DNA from: Streptomyces harbinensis
Lineage (GTDB): Bacteria; Actinomycetota; Actinomycetes; Streptomycetales; Streptomycetaceae
NCBI RefSeq assembly: GCF_900116145.1
Contig: NZ_FPAB01000003.1
Coordinates: forward strand, 265,822 to 329,821
Reading direction: 5' to 3'
Length of the DNA: 64,000 bases
In this document: positions 8,365 to 16,295 of the stretch, piece after piece
How the letters are laid out: each line of letters starts with the position of its first letter
Position numbering within the stretch: the stretch's first letter is position 1
The notes under the pieces: model-generated
Told to the model about the DNA's origin: nothing
The model's database searches: none
What the model saw: only the letters and a program-made list of their open reading frames with translations
Made by a program: the position numbers and the translations under genes

Positions 8365-9057
8365 ATGGGAACGACCTCACCGCACGCCACGCCCCGCGCC
8401 ACCCGGGGCCCCTCCACCCCCAAGAGCCCCGACCCCGCCCGCCGGAACCCGCGCTCCCAGCAGGCCATCTTCGAGGCCAGCCTCGACCTCGTCGGCAAAG
8501 TCGGCTACGAGAAGCTCACCATCGAGGCCATCGCCGCCCAGGCCGGCGTCGGCAAGCAGACCATCTACCGCTGGTGGCCCTCCAAGGCGGCCGTGCTCCT
8601 CGACGCCTTCACCGCCACCGTCGAAGACCCGGACTACGACGCCGGGTTCCCCGACACCGGCGACCTCGCCGCCGACCTCAAGGGCGTGCTGCGCGCCACC
8701 GTCGACGAGTTCAACGACCCCGCCTTCGAGGCCCCCTACCGCGCCCTCGCCATCGCCTCCGCGGGCGACCCGGAGCTGGCCCACTCCTTCGTCACCCGGC
8801 TCTCCGAGCGGGGCGTCCAGGTCTACATGGACCGGCTGCGCACCGCCCAGGAGGCCGGCGAGATCGACCCCCGTACGGATCTGCGGATCGCCACCGAGCT
8901 GATGCTCTCCCCGTTCGCCCAGCGCTGGCTCACCCGCAGCGGCCCGCTGACGTACGCGTTCACCGACGCCCTCGTCGATCACGCGCTGCGCGGCATCCTC
9001 ACCCGCGACCCCGGCGACCCCGGCGACCTCCGCGGTCCGGGCGACGCCGGCGCGTGA
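8365..9057 (+). CDS. TetR/AcrR-family regulator
   Basis: 230 residues. The helix-turn-helix spans about residues 32-78 (SQQAIFEASLDLVGKVGYEKLTIEAIAAQAGVGKQTIYRWWPSKAAVLLDAF). The C-terminal part resembles the TetR_C_16-type ligand domain. A Pro/Ser-rich tail of 30 residues precedes the DNA-binding region, and a GDPGDPGDL run ends the protein. The inverted repeat at 8318-8334 is its likely operator. Ligand unknown. ATG 8365 is the first start after the operator. Confidence 0.87.
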   Translation: MGTTSPHATPRATRGPSTPKSPDPARRNPRSQQAIFEASLDLVGKVGYEKLTIEAIAAQAGVGKQTIYRWWPSKAAVLLDAFTATVEDPDYDAGFPDTGDLAADLKGVLRATVDEFNDPAFEAPYRALAIASAGDPELAHSFVTRLSERGVQVYMDRLRTAQEAGEIDPRTDLRIATELMLSPFAQRWLTRSGPLTYAFTDALVDHALRGILTRDPGDPGDLRGPGDAGA

Positions 9058-9190
9058 CCCTCGCGGCCTCCGCGACCCCGCGAGTGACCCTCACCGCACC
9101 CGCCCCCATCCGCGCACGCGGCGTGGGCCGATCCGGTAATGTCACGGGACAGGCAGGACGAGCGGGACGGAAGTGAGGCGACCTCAGTCC

Positions 9191-9898
9191 ATGGAAAAAG
9201 AGCGCAGACTCCCCCGCTGGATGCGCCGCGGCGCCCGCGCCGCCGCCGACTCGGCCGCCGCCGCCCTGGCCCGTGAGGAACTGCTGCTCGACACCGCCCG
9301 GGCCGGTTTCCCGCTCGCCCCCGCCGCCCACCCCCAGGGGTACGGCTGCTCCTGCGAGCGCATCGGGTGCCCCAACCCCGGACGGCACCCGGTATCCCTC
9401 GCCTGGCAGACCCAGGCGACCACCGACCCCGATCGCCTCCTGGCCTGGCTCCGCGCCGACCAGGAGGCGAATTTCATTACGGCCACCGGGGTCACCCACG
9501 ATGTGCTCGACGTCCCCGCCCGGGCCGGCCACGCCGCCCTGGAACGGCTCGCCGCCGAAGGCACCGACACCGGGCCCGTCGCCGTCGCCGACCCCGACCG
9601 GATGCTGTTCTTCACCGACACCCGCGGCACCCCGGACGACGAGGACGAATGGTGGCCCTGCGTCCTGGACTGCCTCCCCGAGACCATGGACGAGCACCCC
9701 GGGCTGCGCTGGCACTGCCGCGGCAGCTACGTACTGGTGCCCCCGTCCCGGGTGACCGGCGGCCCGGGCAGCTCGGTCCGGTGGCTGCGCGCCCCGGGCC
9801 TGCCGCTGCCCGAACCGCTCACGCTCCTCGAAGCGCTCACGGACGCCTGCGCCGAGGTGGCCAGGGCCGAGCGGGACGCGTCACTCACCCACGGCTGA
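9191..9898 (+). CDS. Bifunctional primase/polymerase (Prim-Pol) domain protein
   Basis: 235 residues from ATG 9191; an in-frame GTG at 9173 would add six. After a basic N-terminus (RRLPRWMRRGARAAADSAA) comes the Prim-Pol N-terminal segment: ARAGFPLAPAAHP, then GYGCSCERIGCPNPGRHP with a CxCx4Cx4H cysteine/histidine cluster, then SLAWQTQATTDPDRLLAWLRADQEANFITATG. In full Prim-Pol proteins this fold makes primers on plasmids and phages. The short chromosomal forms common in Streptomyces keep the fold, but no catalytic DxD is obvious here (DVLDVPARAG at that position), so enzymatic activity is doubtful. Its stop overlaps the convergent lipoprotein gene by 18 bp. Confidence 0.75.
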   Translation: MEKERRLPRWMRRGARAAADSAAAALAREELLLDTARAGFPLAPAAHPQGYGCSCERIGCPNPGRHPVSLAWQTQATTDPDRLLAWLRADQEANFITATGVTHDVLDVPARAGHAALERLAAEGTDTGPVAVADPDRMLFFTDTRGTPDDEDEWWPCVLDCLPETMDEHPGLRWHCRGSYVLVPPSRVTGGPGSSVRWLRAPGLPLPEPLTLLEALTDACAEVARAERDASLTHG

Positions 9899-10951
9899 GG
9901 TCACCCCGGTCACCCGGGACGGCACCGCGATGTCGCCCTCACCGGCGGCCGGCACCAGCGCCGCGTGCATGGCGACCCGCACCAGCGTCACCGACGTCTC
10001 CGCGGTGCCTTCCATCAGCACCTCCACCAGCGGATCGACCACCGGGGTCTCGCCCTCGGCCATCGTCTGCTTCTCGTGGTGCCGGGTGCTGAAGAACACC
10101 AGCGCGCTGCCGTCCGTGGCGCGCAGCGCCACCGGCTCGAAGCCCGGCTCGGTGGGCACCGAGTCCTGGTACTGCATGGCGTACGCCGGGTTGCTGTTCG
10201 ACTCCTCGCGGCGCTCGACCGCCTCCGTGGTGTACGTGCCGTCGGTGAACGGTCCGGCCTTCGAGGCGAGGAAGTCGTTGTACGCGCTGCTCAGCTGCCC
10301 CGGAGGCACCACCAGACCGGAGTCGTCCCAGGCCGCCGCGTCGTCCGCGCCCCCGGCCTCGTCCGCTTCCTCTGCTTCGTCCGCGTCCTCCGTGGCCTCC
10401 GTGTCGCCCGCGTCCACCACCGGCACCGGGATGTCCTCGGCGTACCCGTCCTCGTCCTGCGCGAACTCCGGCATCAGCGACGGGTCCAGCACGGAGAGAT
10501 AGACCGCCGCCCAGTCCTCGTCGATGCCGTCCCGGGTGAACACCAGCAGCCAGCGGTTCTCCCCGCTGCGGTTCGTGGCGGTGTCCGCCACGAAGAACTT
10601 CGGCCAGCCGGCCTGTTGCGGTATGAGGAAACGGGTGTCGGAGAGTTCGAGCGGCTCGAAGTCCGGGTTCCCCTCCGGGTCCACCGTGCCGCGCGCCACC
10701 AGGCCCGCGTAATCGATCTCGCCCAGCGGCCCGCTCTCGATCGTCCGGTTGAGCTCGGCGTCGAACGTCGCGTTGGACTCGTTGCTCACCTCCACGAAGT
10801 GCGCGAGCGCGTCCGCCGCCTCCTCCTCCGAGGCCGCCGGCATGATGGCCGTCCCGCCGTGCACCGTCATGCAGCCCGACACGGACACCGCCGTGGCCAC
10901 CGCCATGAACACACCCGCGGCGGTCCTGGCCACCCGTGCTCGCATCCGCAT
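9881..10951 (-). CDS. Secreted lipoprotein of unknown function
   Basis: 356 residues. The signal peptide MRMRARVARTAAGVFMAVATAV ends in the lipobox VSGC (Cys near 27), so it is anchored in the outer face of the membrane. A region with GEIDYAGLVARGTVDPEGNPDFEPLE and RWLLVFTRDGIDEDWAAVYLSVL is followed by an acidic Ala/Glu/Asp-rich linker (about residues 180-205) and a second domain with related layout (SAYNDFLASKAG; YQDSVPTEPG). I do not recognise the family. ATG 10951 is preceded by GGGGAGGG. Divergent from the CDP-alcohol phosphotransferase. Confidence 0.72.
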   Translation of the reverse strand: MRMRARVARTAAGVFMAVATAVSVSGCMTVHGGTAIMPAASEEEAADALAHFVEVSNESNATFDAELNRTIESGPLGEIDYAGLVARGTVDPEGNPDFEPLELSDTRFLIPQQAGWPKFFVADTATNRSGENRWLLVFTRDGIDEDWAAVYLSVLDPSLMPEFAQDEDGYAEDIPVPVVDAGDTEATEDADEAEEADEAGGADDAAAWDDSGLVVPPGQLSSAYNDFLASKAGPFTDGTYTTEAVERREESNSNPAYAMQYQDSVPTEPGFEPVALRATDGSALVFFSTRHHEKQTMAEGETPVVDPLVEVLMEGTAETSVTLVRVAMHAALVPAAGEGDIAVPSRVTGVTSAVGE

Positions 10952-11036
10952 GGTGAAGCCCTCCCCATACCCTCTCGCTGATGCCAGGAATCGTAACCGT
11001 GCCCGCGGACACCTCTCGCATGGGATGATCCCCGTC

Positions 11037-11747
11037 ATGGCGGGGACGACGACCTTCACGGCAGCGTTACAGAACCTGCGGTCCGCGCAGAAGACCGCGA
11101 AAGGCGTTTCCCTCTACTCCCGTTGGATCAACCGGCCGCTCGGCCGGGTGCTGGCGGCGGCGGCCTTCCGGGCCGGCCTCACCCCGAACCGGGTCACGCT
11201 GCTGTCCGCCCTCGTCAGCTACGCCGCACTCGCCGCCGTCGCGCTGTACCCGCCCTCCTGGCCGCTGGCGGTGGGCGTGTACGCGGGCCTCGTCCTCGGC
11301 TTCGCGCTGGACTCGGCCGACGGCCAACTGGCGCGGCTGCGCGGCGAGTCCAGCGCGGTGGGGGAGTGGCTGGACCACGTGGTGGACGCCGCGAAGATCA
11401 CCGCGCTGCACGCCGTGGTGCTGATCACCTTCTACCGGCACTTCGACCTGCCGCACGACGGCTGGCTGCTGGTCCCGCTGCTGTTCCAGCTCGCCGCGGT
11501 GGTGATCTTCTTCGGCGGGCTGCTGCGCGAGAAGCTGCGGCCGAAGCCGGCGGGCGCTGCCGCCCCGGCCGCGCCGTCGCCGGTGCGCGCCCTCGCGCTG
11601 CTGCCGGTGGACTACGGCGTCCTGTGCGCCCTCTTCCTGCTGCTGGGCCACGAAACCGCCTTCCGGCTGGGCTATCTGGCGCTGTGCGCGGCCTACGTCC
11701 TCTTCTGCGCGGCGTTCCTGACGAAGTGGTACCGGGAACTGTCCTGA
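11037..11747 (+). CDS. CDP-alcohol phosphatidyltransferase family protein
   Basis: 236 residues. The family motif D-x2-D-G-x2-A-R-x8-G-x3-D-x3-D is present complete in DSADGQLARLRG...GEWLDHVVD (about residues 83-107). Several membrane helices surround it. Such enzymes transfer a phospho-alcohol from a CDP-alcohol to a lipid or glycan hydroxyl, releasing CMP. The TagD-like cytidylyltransferase at 15654-16112 could make the CDP-alcohol, so this pair may add glycerol-phosphate to the surface glycan. The polar N-terminus (LQNLRSAQKTAKGVSLYSRWINRPLGR) is typical of the actinobacterial glycan-associated subgroup. ATG 11025 is an alternative start. Confidence 0.82.
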   Translation: MAGTTTFTAALQNLRSAQKTAKGVSLYSRWINRPLGRVLAAAAFRAGLTPNRVTLLSALVSYAALAAVALYPPSWPLAVGVYAGLVLGFALDSADGQLARLRGESSAVGEWLDHVVDAAKITALHAVVLITFYRHFDLPHDGWLLVPLLFQLAAVVIFFGGLLREKLRPKPAGAAAPAAPSPVRALALLPVDYGVLCALFLLLGHETAFRLGYLALCAAYVLFCAAFLTKWYRELS

Positions 11748-11774
11748 ACCGGGCCGCCGTACCGGCCGGGCCGT

Positions 11775-11796
11775 CCGCGTCCCCCGCGCCGCCGGG
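11775..11796. repeat. 22-bp direct repeat, copy 1
   Basis: A 22-bp sequence beginning CCGCGTCCCCCGCG lies just downstream of the NmrA gene stop and is repeated identically at 13404-13425, just downstream of the divergent TetR gene. The two copies bracket the NmrA/TetR module exactly. Confidence 0.75.
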
Positions 11797-11804
11797 CGGC
11801 CCTT

Positions 11805-12626
11805 TCACCGGTCCGCGCGCGCCAGTTCGCGTGCGGCGACGGTACGGAAGCAGGCCGGGGGGCGGCCGGTGAGGGCCTGGACCTCGCCGGTCGTACGGTC
11901 TTCCGCGCCCTCGGCGACGGTGCGGTCCAAGGCCGCGAGCAGGGCGGCGAACTCCGCCGGCAGCCGGGTCGCCAGGCGTTCCCGCAACTGCTCGCAGCTC
12001 AGCCGCCGGTGGGTCACCCGGCGCCCGGTGACCTCGGTGAGGACGGCGGCGATGTCGTCGTAGCCCAGCGCTTCGGGGCCGGTCAGGACCAGATCCCTGT
12101 TGGGCGCGTCCCCGGCGGTCAGCGCGTGCGCCGCCACGGCCGCGATGTCGTCGGCGTCGATGAAGGCGACGCGTCCGGTGCCGGTCGCCGATGCCAGGGT
12201 GCCGGTGGTGCGGATGCTCTCCGCGTGCGGGTGGTCGCCGGTGAAGTTCTGCATGAACCAGGAGGGGCGCAGTACCGCCCATGCGTCGAACAGTCCGGGC
12301 AGCGCGGCGTGCACCTCGCCCACCGCCGGGCCGCCAGGCGGGATGGCCGAGGAGCTGAGCAGCACCGCCCGCCGCACCCCGGCGTCGCGGGCCCGGCGCA
12401 GGAACGGCAGCATGACGGCGGCCGGGTCCGTGTCGCCCACGGGCGGGACGAGGTAGACGGCGTCGGCCCCGTCGAGGGCGGCGGCGTGGGTGGCGGGCGC
12501 GTACCAGTCGAAGCGCGGGTCACCGCCGCGGCTTGCGGCCCTGACCCGGTGGCCGGCCGCCGCCAGCCGGGCGGCGGTACGGCTGCCGGTCGTGCCGGTG
12601 GCGCCGATCACGAGGGTGGTGGTCAT
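11805..12626 (-). CDS. NmrA-like NAD(P)-binding protein
   Basis: 273 residues. The Rossmann motif GATGTTGSRTAARLAAAGHRVRAASR starts at residue 8; the rest follows the atypical-SDR NmrA/HSCARG pattern (LLSSSA, FMQNF, DADDIAAVAAHAL, LTGPEALGYDDIAAVLTEVTGR). No Tyr-x3-Lys catalytic pair is evident, so it may be an NAD(P) sensor or a quinone-oxidoreductase-like enzyme. ATG 12626 gives the canonical MTTTLVIGATG opening. Divergent from a TetR gene, with a strong palindrome between them that probably controls both. A second, diverged NmrA paralogue lies at 36869-37669. Confidence 0.82.
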   Translation of the reverse strand: MTTTLVIGATGTTGSRTAARLAAAGHRVRAASRGGDPRFDWYAPATHAAALDGADAVYLVPPVGDTDPAAVMLPFLRRARDAGVRRAVLLSSSAIPPGGPAVGEVHAALPGLFDAWAVLRPSWFMQNFTGDHPHAESIRTTGTLASATGTGRVAFIDADDIAAVAAHALTAGDAPNRDLVLTGPEALGYDDIAAVLTEVTGRRVTHRRLSCEQLRERLATRLPAEFAALLAALDRTVAEGAEDRTTGEVQALTGRPPACFRTVAARELARADR

Positions 12627-12742
12627 CGGGTTCGGCCTCCGGTGGTGTCGCGTGCTGGGGCGGGTGTTGGCGCGGGTGCGGGCATGGCGGCTCCGCACGG
12701 CCCGTAAAATACGGACCGGGAGTCCGCCTCGCTCGTACGGGA

Positions 12743-12767
12743 CGATACGGACCCCGGGTCCGTATCG
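12743..12767. promoter_or_regulatory. Perfect 11-bp inverted repeat, probable TetR operator
   Basis: CGATACGGACC (12743-12753), CCG spacer, GGTCCGTATCG (12757-12767), no mismatches, 21 bp before the TetR start and in the shared NmrA/TetR promoter region. A partial second copy (ATACGGAC...GTCCG, about 12710-12725) lies 20 bp away towards NmrA. ATACGGACC-type sites are common for TetR repressors autoregulating NmrA/SDR neighbours. Confidence 0.7.
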
Positions 12768-12788
12768 CAACCGGAGGTGCCCGCACCC

Positions 12789-13379
12789 ATGACCGAGCGC
12801 AAGCCCCGCAAGGACGCCGTGCGCAACCGGGCGGCCGTCCTGGAGGCTGCCGACACGCTGTTCGCCCGCTGCGCCGGCCCGGCCGACATCACCATGGCCG
12901 ATATCGCCGCGGCGGCCGGAGTCGGCAAGGGCACGCTCTTCCGGGCCTTCGGCGACCGAACCGGACTGATCCGCGCCCTGCACGAGACCCGGCTGGCGCC
13001 CCTGCGCGACGCCGTCGCCCAGGGCCCGCCGCCGCTGGGACCGGGGACGCCGCCGCTGCGGCGGGTGCCCGCCCTGCTGGACGCGGTGCTGTGCTTCAAG
13101 CTCGACAACCGCCATCTTGCACTGGCACTTGAGGAGGCCGGCAGCGGCAGCCCCTACGAAGCGGGGCACTACGACCGCTGGCACGCCCTGCTGCGCGACG
13201 AGCTGGAGCGGGTCCCCGGCCTGACCGACGGGAGCTTCGCCGCGCACGCCCTGCTCGCCGCCACCCGGGCCGACCTGGTGGAGCACCTGGCCGGCCGGCA
13301 GGGCATGACCCGCGAGGATCTGCGGGCCCGGCTCGCCGAGTTCACTGCCAGGGTGCTGGGCGACGGCCGGCGGAGCTGA
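12789..13379 (+). CDS. TetR/AcrR-family regulator paired with NmrA gene
   Basis: 196 residues. The helix-turn-helix lies at about 10-55 (AVRNRAAVLEAADTLFARCAGPADITMADIAAAAGVGKGTLFRAFGDRTGLI). ATG 12789 is chosen over GTG 12777 because it yields the usual basic lead MTERKPRKDAVRNR. The operator at 12743-12767 sits directly upstream. The partner NmrA gene is divergent, a frequent arrangement in which the repressor responds to an electrophile or quinone-like ligand; the ligand is not known here. Confidence 0.86.
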   Translation: MTERKPRKDAVRNRAAVLEAADTLFARCAGPADITMADIAAAAGVGKGTLFRAFGDRTGLIRALHETRLAPLRDAVAQGPPPLGPGTPPLRRVPALLDAVLCFKLDNRHLALALEEAGSGSPYEAGHYDRWHALLRDELERVPGLTDGSFAAHALLAATRADLVEHLAGRQGMTREDLRARLAEFTARVLGDGRRS

Positions 13380-13403
13380 CGCGTGGCCGGCGGCGCGCCG
13401 CGA

Positions 13404-13425
13404 CCGCGTCCCCCGCGCCGCCGGG
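13404..13425. repeat. 22-bp direct repeat, copy 2
   Basis: Identical to 11775-11796 and in the same orientation. It lies 25 bp after the TetR stop. No integrase or tRNA gene is near either copy. Confidence 0.75.
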
Positions 13426-13626
13426 TGGTCGGGCCGCCTTCCGTACCGGAGTGCCCGCCGCCGTGTGCTCCCCATCTCCCGTTCCGTGGGGCCCTCCCCA
13501 CCACCTGATGCCGGGAACGGTCCGCCCCGGCGCGTTGATGGCGATCAAGGGCGGGCGGCTGCCAAGCTGAGGAGGTCCGGCCAGTACGCCACGGCCCGGA
13601 CCGGGCGAGGACGGCGGGGGGACGCC

Positions 13627-13827
13627 ATGGAACCCGACGGAAGAATCCGGCAGAAGTCGAGCTTCTCGGGAAACGGACCCGACAACAACGAGTGCCTGGA
13701 GATCACGGCCGGCCCCGACGGGCTCGGGCTGCGCGAGACGGCCGAACCCGACCGGGTGCTCACCACCGGGACCGCCGCGCTGGCGGGCCTGTTGCGGGCC
13801 GTCAAGGCCGGTCGGCTGCCGCCCTGA
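13627..13827 (+). CDS. DUF397 protein
   Basis: 66 residues with the DUF397 core: QKSSFSGNGPDNNECLEI, then GLRETAEPDRVLTTGTAALAGLLRAVKAGRL. DUF397 proteins normally sit beside a Scr1/XRE helix-turn-helix partner and sometimes an anti-sigma-like protein; none is present in either direction here, so this is an orphan member. ATG 13627 gives the standard length. It overlaps the convergent EamA gene by 26 bp. Confidence 0.85.
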   Translation: MEPDGRIRQKSSFSGNGPDNNECLEITAGPDGLGLRETAEPDRVLTTGTAALAGLLRAVKAGRLPP

Positions 13828-14677
13828 ACGGCGCCCGGCGGCCCGGACCCCCGCCCGCCGCCACCGCGTTGGCGCCCACGATCACCGCGATGGCCGCCCA
13901 CGACCAGGGATCGAGGTGCTGGCCCAGCACCACCAGGCCGATCAGCGCGGCGAACACCGGATTCACGCTCATGAAGATCCCGAAGAAATGGGCCGGCACC
14001 CGGCGCAGCGCCAGCAGGTCCGCCAGCAGCGGCACCGCCGAGGACAGTACGCCCGCCCCCAGCGCGCACAGCACCGCGACCGCGGACGGCTCGGAGCGCC
14101 ACAGCACCACCACCCCCACCGGCAGGTACAGCGCGCCGGACACCGCCGCGGCGGCGGCCGAACCCTCCAGGCCGGGCAGCCGTCGGCCCACGGTGCGGTT
14201 GAGCAGGATGTAGCAGGCCCAGCACACGGCGGCGGTCAGCCCCAGCGCGATCCCCGCGTAGTCCGTACTCGGCCGCGGCCGGACCAGCACCACCACGGCC
14301 GCGCTCGCCGCCAGCGCGCACAGCACCCCCCGCCGGTGCCGCGAGGTCGCCAGGGCGACGGCCAGCGGGCCCAGGAACTCCAGCGTGACGGCGAGCCCGA
14401 GCCCGATCCGGTCGATCGCCGCGTACAGCGTCAGATTCATCGCCGCGTACGCCACGGCCAGCCCCAGCACCGGCCGCCACTGCGCCGCGCCGAAGCCGCG
14501 CAGCCGGGGCCGGCCCGCGCCCAGCAGCACCACGGCGGCCACCCACTGCCGTACCGCCACCACCCCCACCGGGCCCAGCACCGGAAACGCCAGCGCCCCC
14601 ACCGAGGCCCCTATCTGATTGGACAGGCCGCTGCCCACCATCAAGGTGATGCCGGCCCCTCGCCGCTCCTGCGTCAT
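13802..14677 (-). CDS. EamA/DMT-superfamily transporter
   Basis: 291 residues with ten hydrophobic helices in two EamA halves (SNQIGASVGALAFPVLGPVGVVAVRQWVAA ... LNRTVGRRLPGLEG ... VPLLADLLALRRVPAHFFGIFMSVNPVFAALIGLVVLGQHL). It resembles the RhtA/YddG-like amino-acid or metabolite exporters. ATG 14677 is followed by a short polar lead. Divergent from a LysR regulator 69 bp away, the usual arrangement for a regulated exporter. Confidence 0.85.
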   Translation of the reverse strand: MTQERRGAGITLMVGSGLSNQIGASVGALAFPVLGPVGVVAVRQWVAAVVLLGAGRPRLRGFGAAQWRPVLGLAVAYAAMNLTLYAAIDRIGLGLAVTLEFLGPLAVALATSRHRRGVLCALAASAAVVVLVRPRPSTDYAGIALGLTAAVCWACYILLNRTVGRRLPGLEGSAAAAAVSGALYLPVGVVVLWRSEPSAVAVLCALGAGVLSSAVPLLADLLALRRVPAHFFGIFMSVNPVFAALIGLVVLGQHLDPWSWAAIAVIVGANAVAAGGGPGRRAPFRAAADRP

Positions 14678-14746
14678 GGCCACGACCCTGCGCCGCCCGG
14701 CCGGTCGGACAAAATGCGTTTCCCCGGTCGTCCATACGCTGGACGC

Positions 14747-15622
14747 ATGGATGAGAAGGAACTGGAGCTGCGGCATCTGCGCTGCCTGGTCGCGATCGCC
14801 GACGCCGGCACCTTCACCGACGCCGCCATCGCGCTGGGCGTCTCCCAGGCGGCCGTCTCCCGCACCCTGAGCGCGCTGGAGGGCATCCTCGGCGTCCGGC
14901 TGCTGCACCGCACCAGCCGCACCGTCGCCCCCACCCCGGCCGGCTCCCGGGTCCTGGCCCGCGCCCGGCAGCTGCTCGCCGAGGCCGACGCGCTCGTCGC
15001 CCTCGCCGCCACCGGCCACGGCCGGCTGGCCCTCGGACACGCCTGGTCGGCCCTGGGTGCCCACACCGCCGAGTTCCAGCGCCGCTGGCACGCCCGGCAC
15101 CCCGGCACCGAACTGGTCCTGGTCCGCCACAACACCCCCACCGGCGGACTCGCCGAGGGCCGCTGCGACCTGGCCGTGGTCCGCACCCCCGTCGACACCC
15201 GCCGCTGGGCCCACGCCGTCATCGGCCACGAGCCGCGCGTCATCGCCCTCGCCGCCGACGACCCCTGGGCACGGCGGCGCGGCGTCCGGCTGGCCGAGGT
15301 CCGCGAGCGCACCCTCGTCGTCGACCGGAGCACCGGCACCACCACCCTGGACCTGTGGGACGAGGGCGCCCGCCCCGCCGTCGAGTACACCCACGACATC
15401 GACGACTGGCTCGCCGCCATCGCCACCGGCCGCTGCGTCGGCGTCACCCCGCGCGCCACCGCCACCCAGTACCGCCGCGACGGCATCACCTACCGCCCGC
15501 TGCGCGGCGCCCCGCCCGTCCCCGTCCGGCTGATCTGGCCCCGCCGCGACCCGCACCCGGCGACCGGGGACGCCGTCGCGCTGCTGACCGAGCTGTACGG
15601 ACCCGGTGACCCGGCCCGCTGA
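14747..15622 (+). CDS. LysR-family transcriptional regulator
   Basis: 291 residues. The N-terminal winged helix (LELRHLRCLVAIADAGTFTDAAIALGVSQAAVSRTLSALEGILGVRLLHRTSRTVAPTPAG) spans about 6-65; the effector domain follows with short strands typical of the LysR substrate-binding fold. Divergent EamA exporter is the likely target. ATG 14747 is the only start giving the standard short N-terminus. Confidence 0.88.
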   Translation: MDEKELELRHLRCLVAIADAGTFTDAAIALGVSQAAVSRTLSALEGILGVRLLHRTSRTVAPTPAGSRVLARARQLLAEADALVALAATGHGRLALGHAWSALGAHTAEFQRRWHARHPGTELVLVRHNTPTGGLAEGRCDLAVVRTPVDTRRWAHAVIGHEPRVIALAADDPWARRRGVRLAEVRERTLVVDRSTGTTTLDLWDEGARPAVEYTHDIDDWLAAIATGRCVGVTPRATATQYRRDGITYRPLRGAPPVPVRLIWPRRDPHPATGDAVALLTELYGPGDPAR

Positions 15623-15653
15623 CCGGCGGCACCGGCCGCGGCGCGCCGCGCGC

Positions 15654-16112
15654 TCAGCGCCCCGGTTCCGCCTTCGTCGCCAGGGCGTCCAGCGCGCCGC
15701 GCAGCTGCGTGCTGGAGGTGTGCACCGTGTACGGGAAGTACACGACCTCGACGCCCACCCGGCCCAGATCGCGCTCCAGCCGGTCGCCCTTCGGCGTACC
15801 CCGCCAGTCGTCGCCCTTGAACAGCACGTCGAACCGCACCTGCTGCCAGGTGGCCACCTTCTCCGGCACGGTCTCCACGAACGCCGCGTCCACGTACCGG
15901 ATCGACCGCACGATCTCCAGCCGCTCCACCAGCGGTATGACCGGCGGTCTGCCCTTGGCCAGCTCCGCCATCTCGTCGGAGACCACACCCGCCACCAGAT
16001 AGTCGCAGCGGCTGCGGGCATGCCGCAGGATGTTGAGATGCCCGATGTGGAAGAGGTCGTACACCCCCGGCGCGTAGCCCACGGTGTGCGGTGTCCGCTG
16101 CTGCGTCTGCAT
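15654..16112 (-). CDS. TagD-like glycerol-3-phosphate (or related) cytidylyltransferase
   Basis: 152 residues. The nucleotidyltransferase signature GVYDLFHIGHLNILRHAR holds HIGH at 22-25; FKGDDWRGTPKG and the C-terminal VEVVYFPYTVHTSSTQLR replace the RTxGISTT loop of TagD. The length is slightly above the 129 residues of B. subtilis TagD. The reaction would be CTP plus an alcohol phosphate to a CDP-alcohol. Together with the CDP-alcohol phosphotransferase at 11037-11747 it may feed glycerol-phosphate into a teichoic-acid-like or glycan decoration. ATG 16112; a GTG one codon upstream is possible. Confidence 0.8.
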   Translation of the reverse strand: MQTQQRTPHTVGYAPGVYDLFHIGHLNILRHARSRCDYLVAGVVSDEMAELAKGRPPVIPLVERLEIVRSIRYVDAAFVETVPEKVATWQQVRFDVLFKGDDWRGTPKGDRLERDLGRVGVEVVYFPYTVHTSSTQLRGALDALATKAEPGR

Positions 16113-16295
16113 GACTCGTGACCCCCACGCGGTCGCCGGCCGGCCCGGCCGGGCCGGCCGGGCTTCGCATCGACCCGACCTTAGCTCCAAACCCTTACTC
16201 CCCGGGCCCGATTGATGACATGCGGTGCAGGTTCTGCGGATAGGGTGGACACTGAGCGCTGTCGGGATTCCCGTTCAGGGGGGAGAAGTTCGACC

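Noticed and set aside
11805..13475. 556-codon frame extending NmrA through the TetR gene
   Set aside because: The upstream half is antisense to a well-supported TetR gene; the NmrA family begins at 12626.
13916..14600. Plus-strand frame leading into the LysR gene
   Set aside because: The upstream part is antisense to the EamA transporter; the LysR protein has its normal start at 14747.
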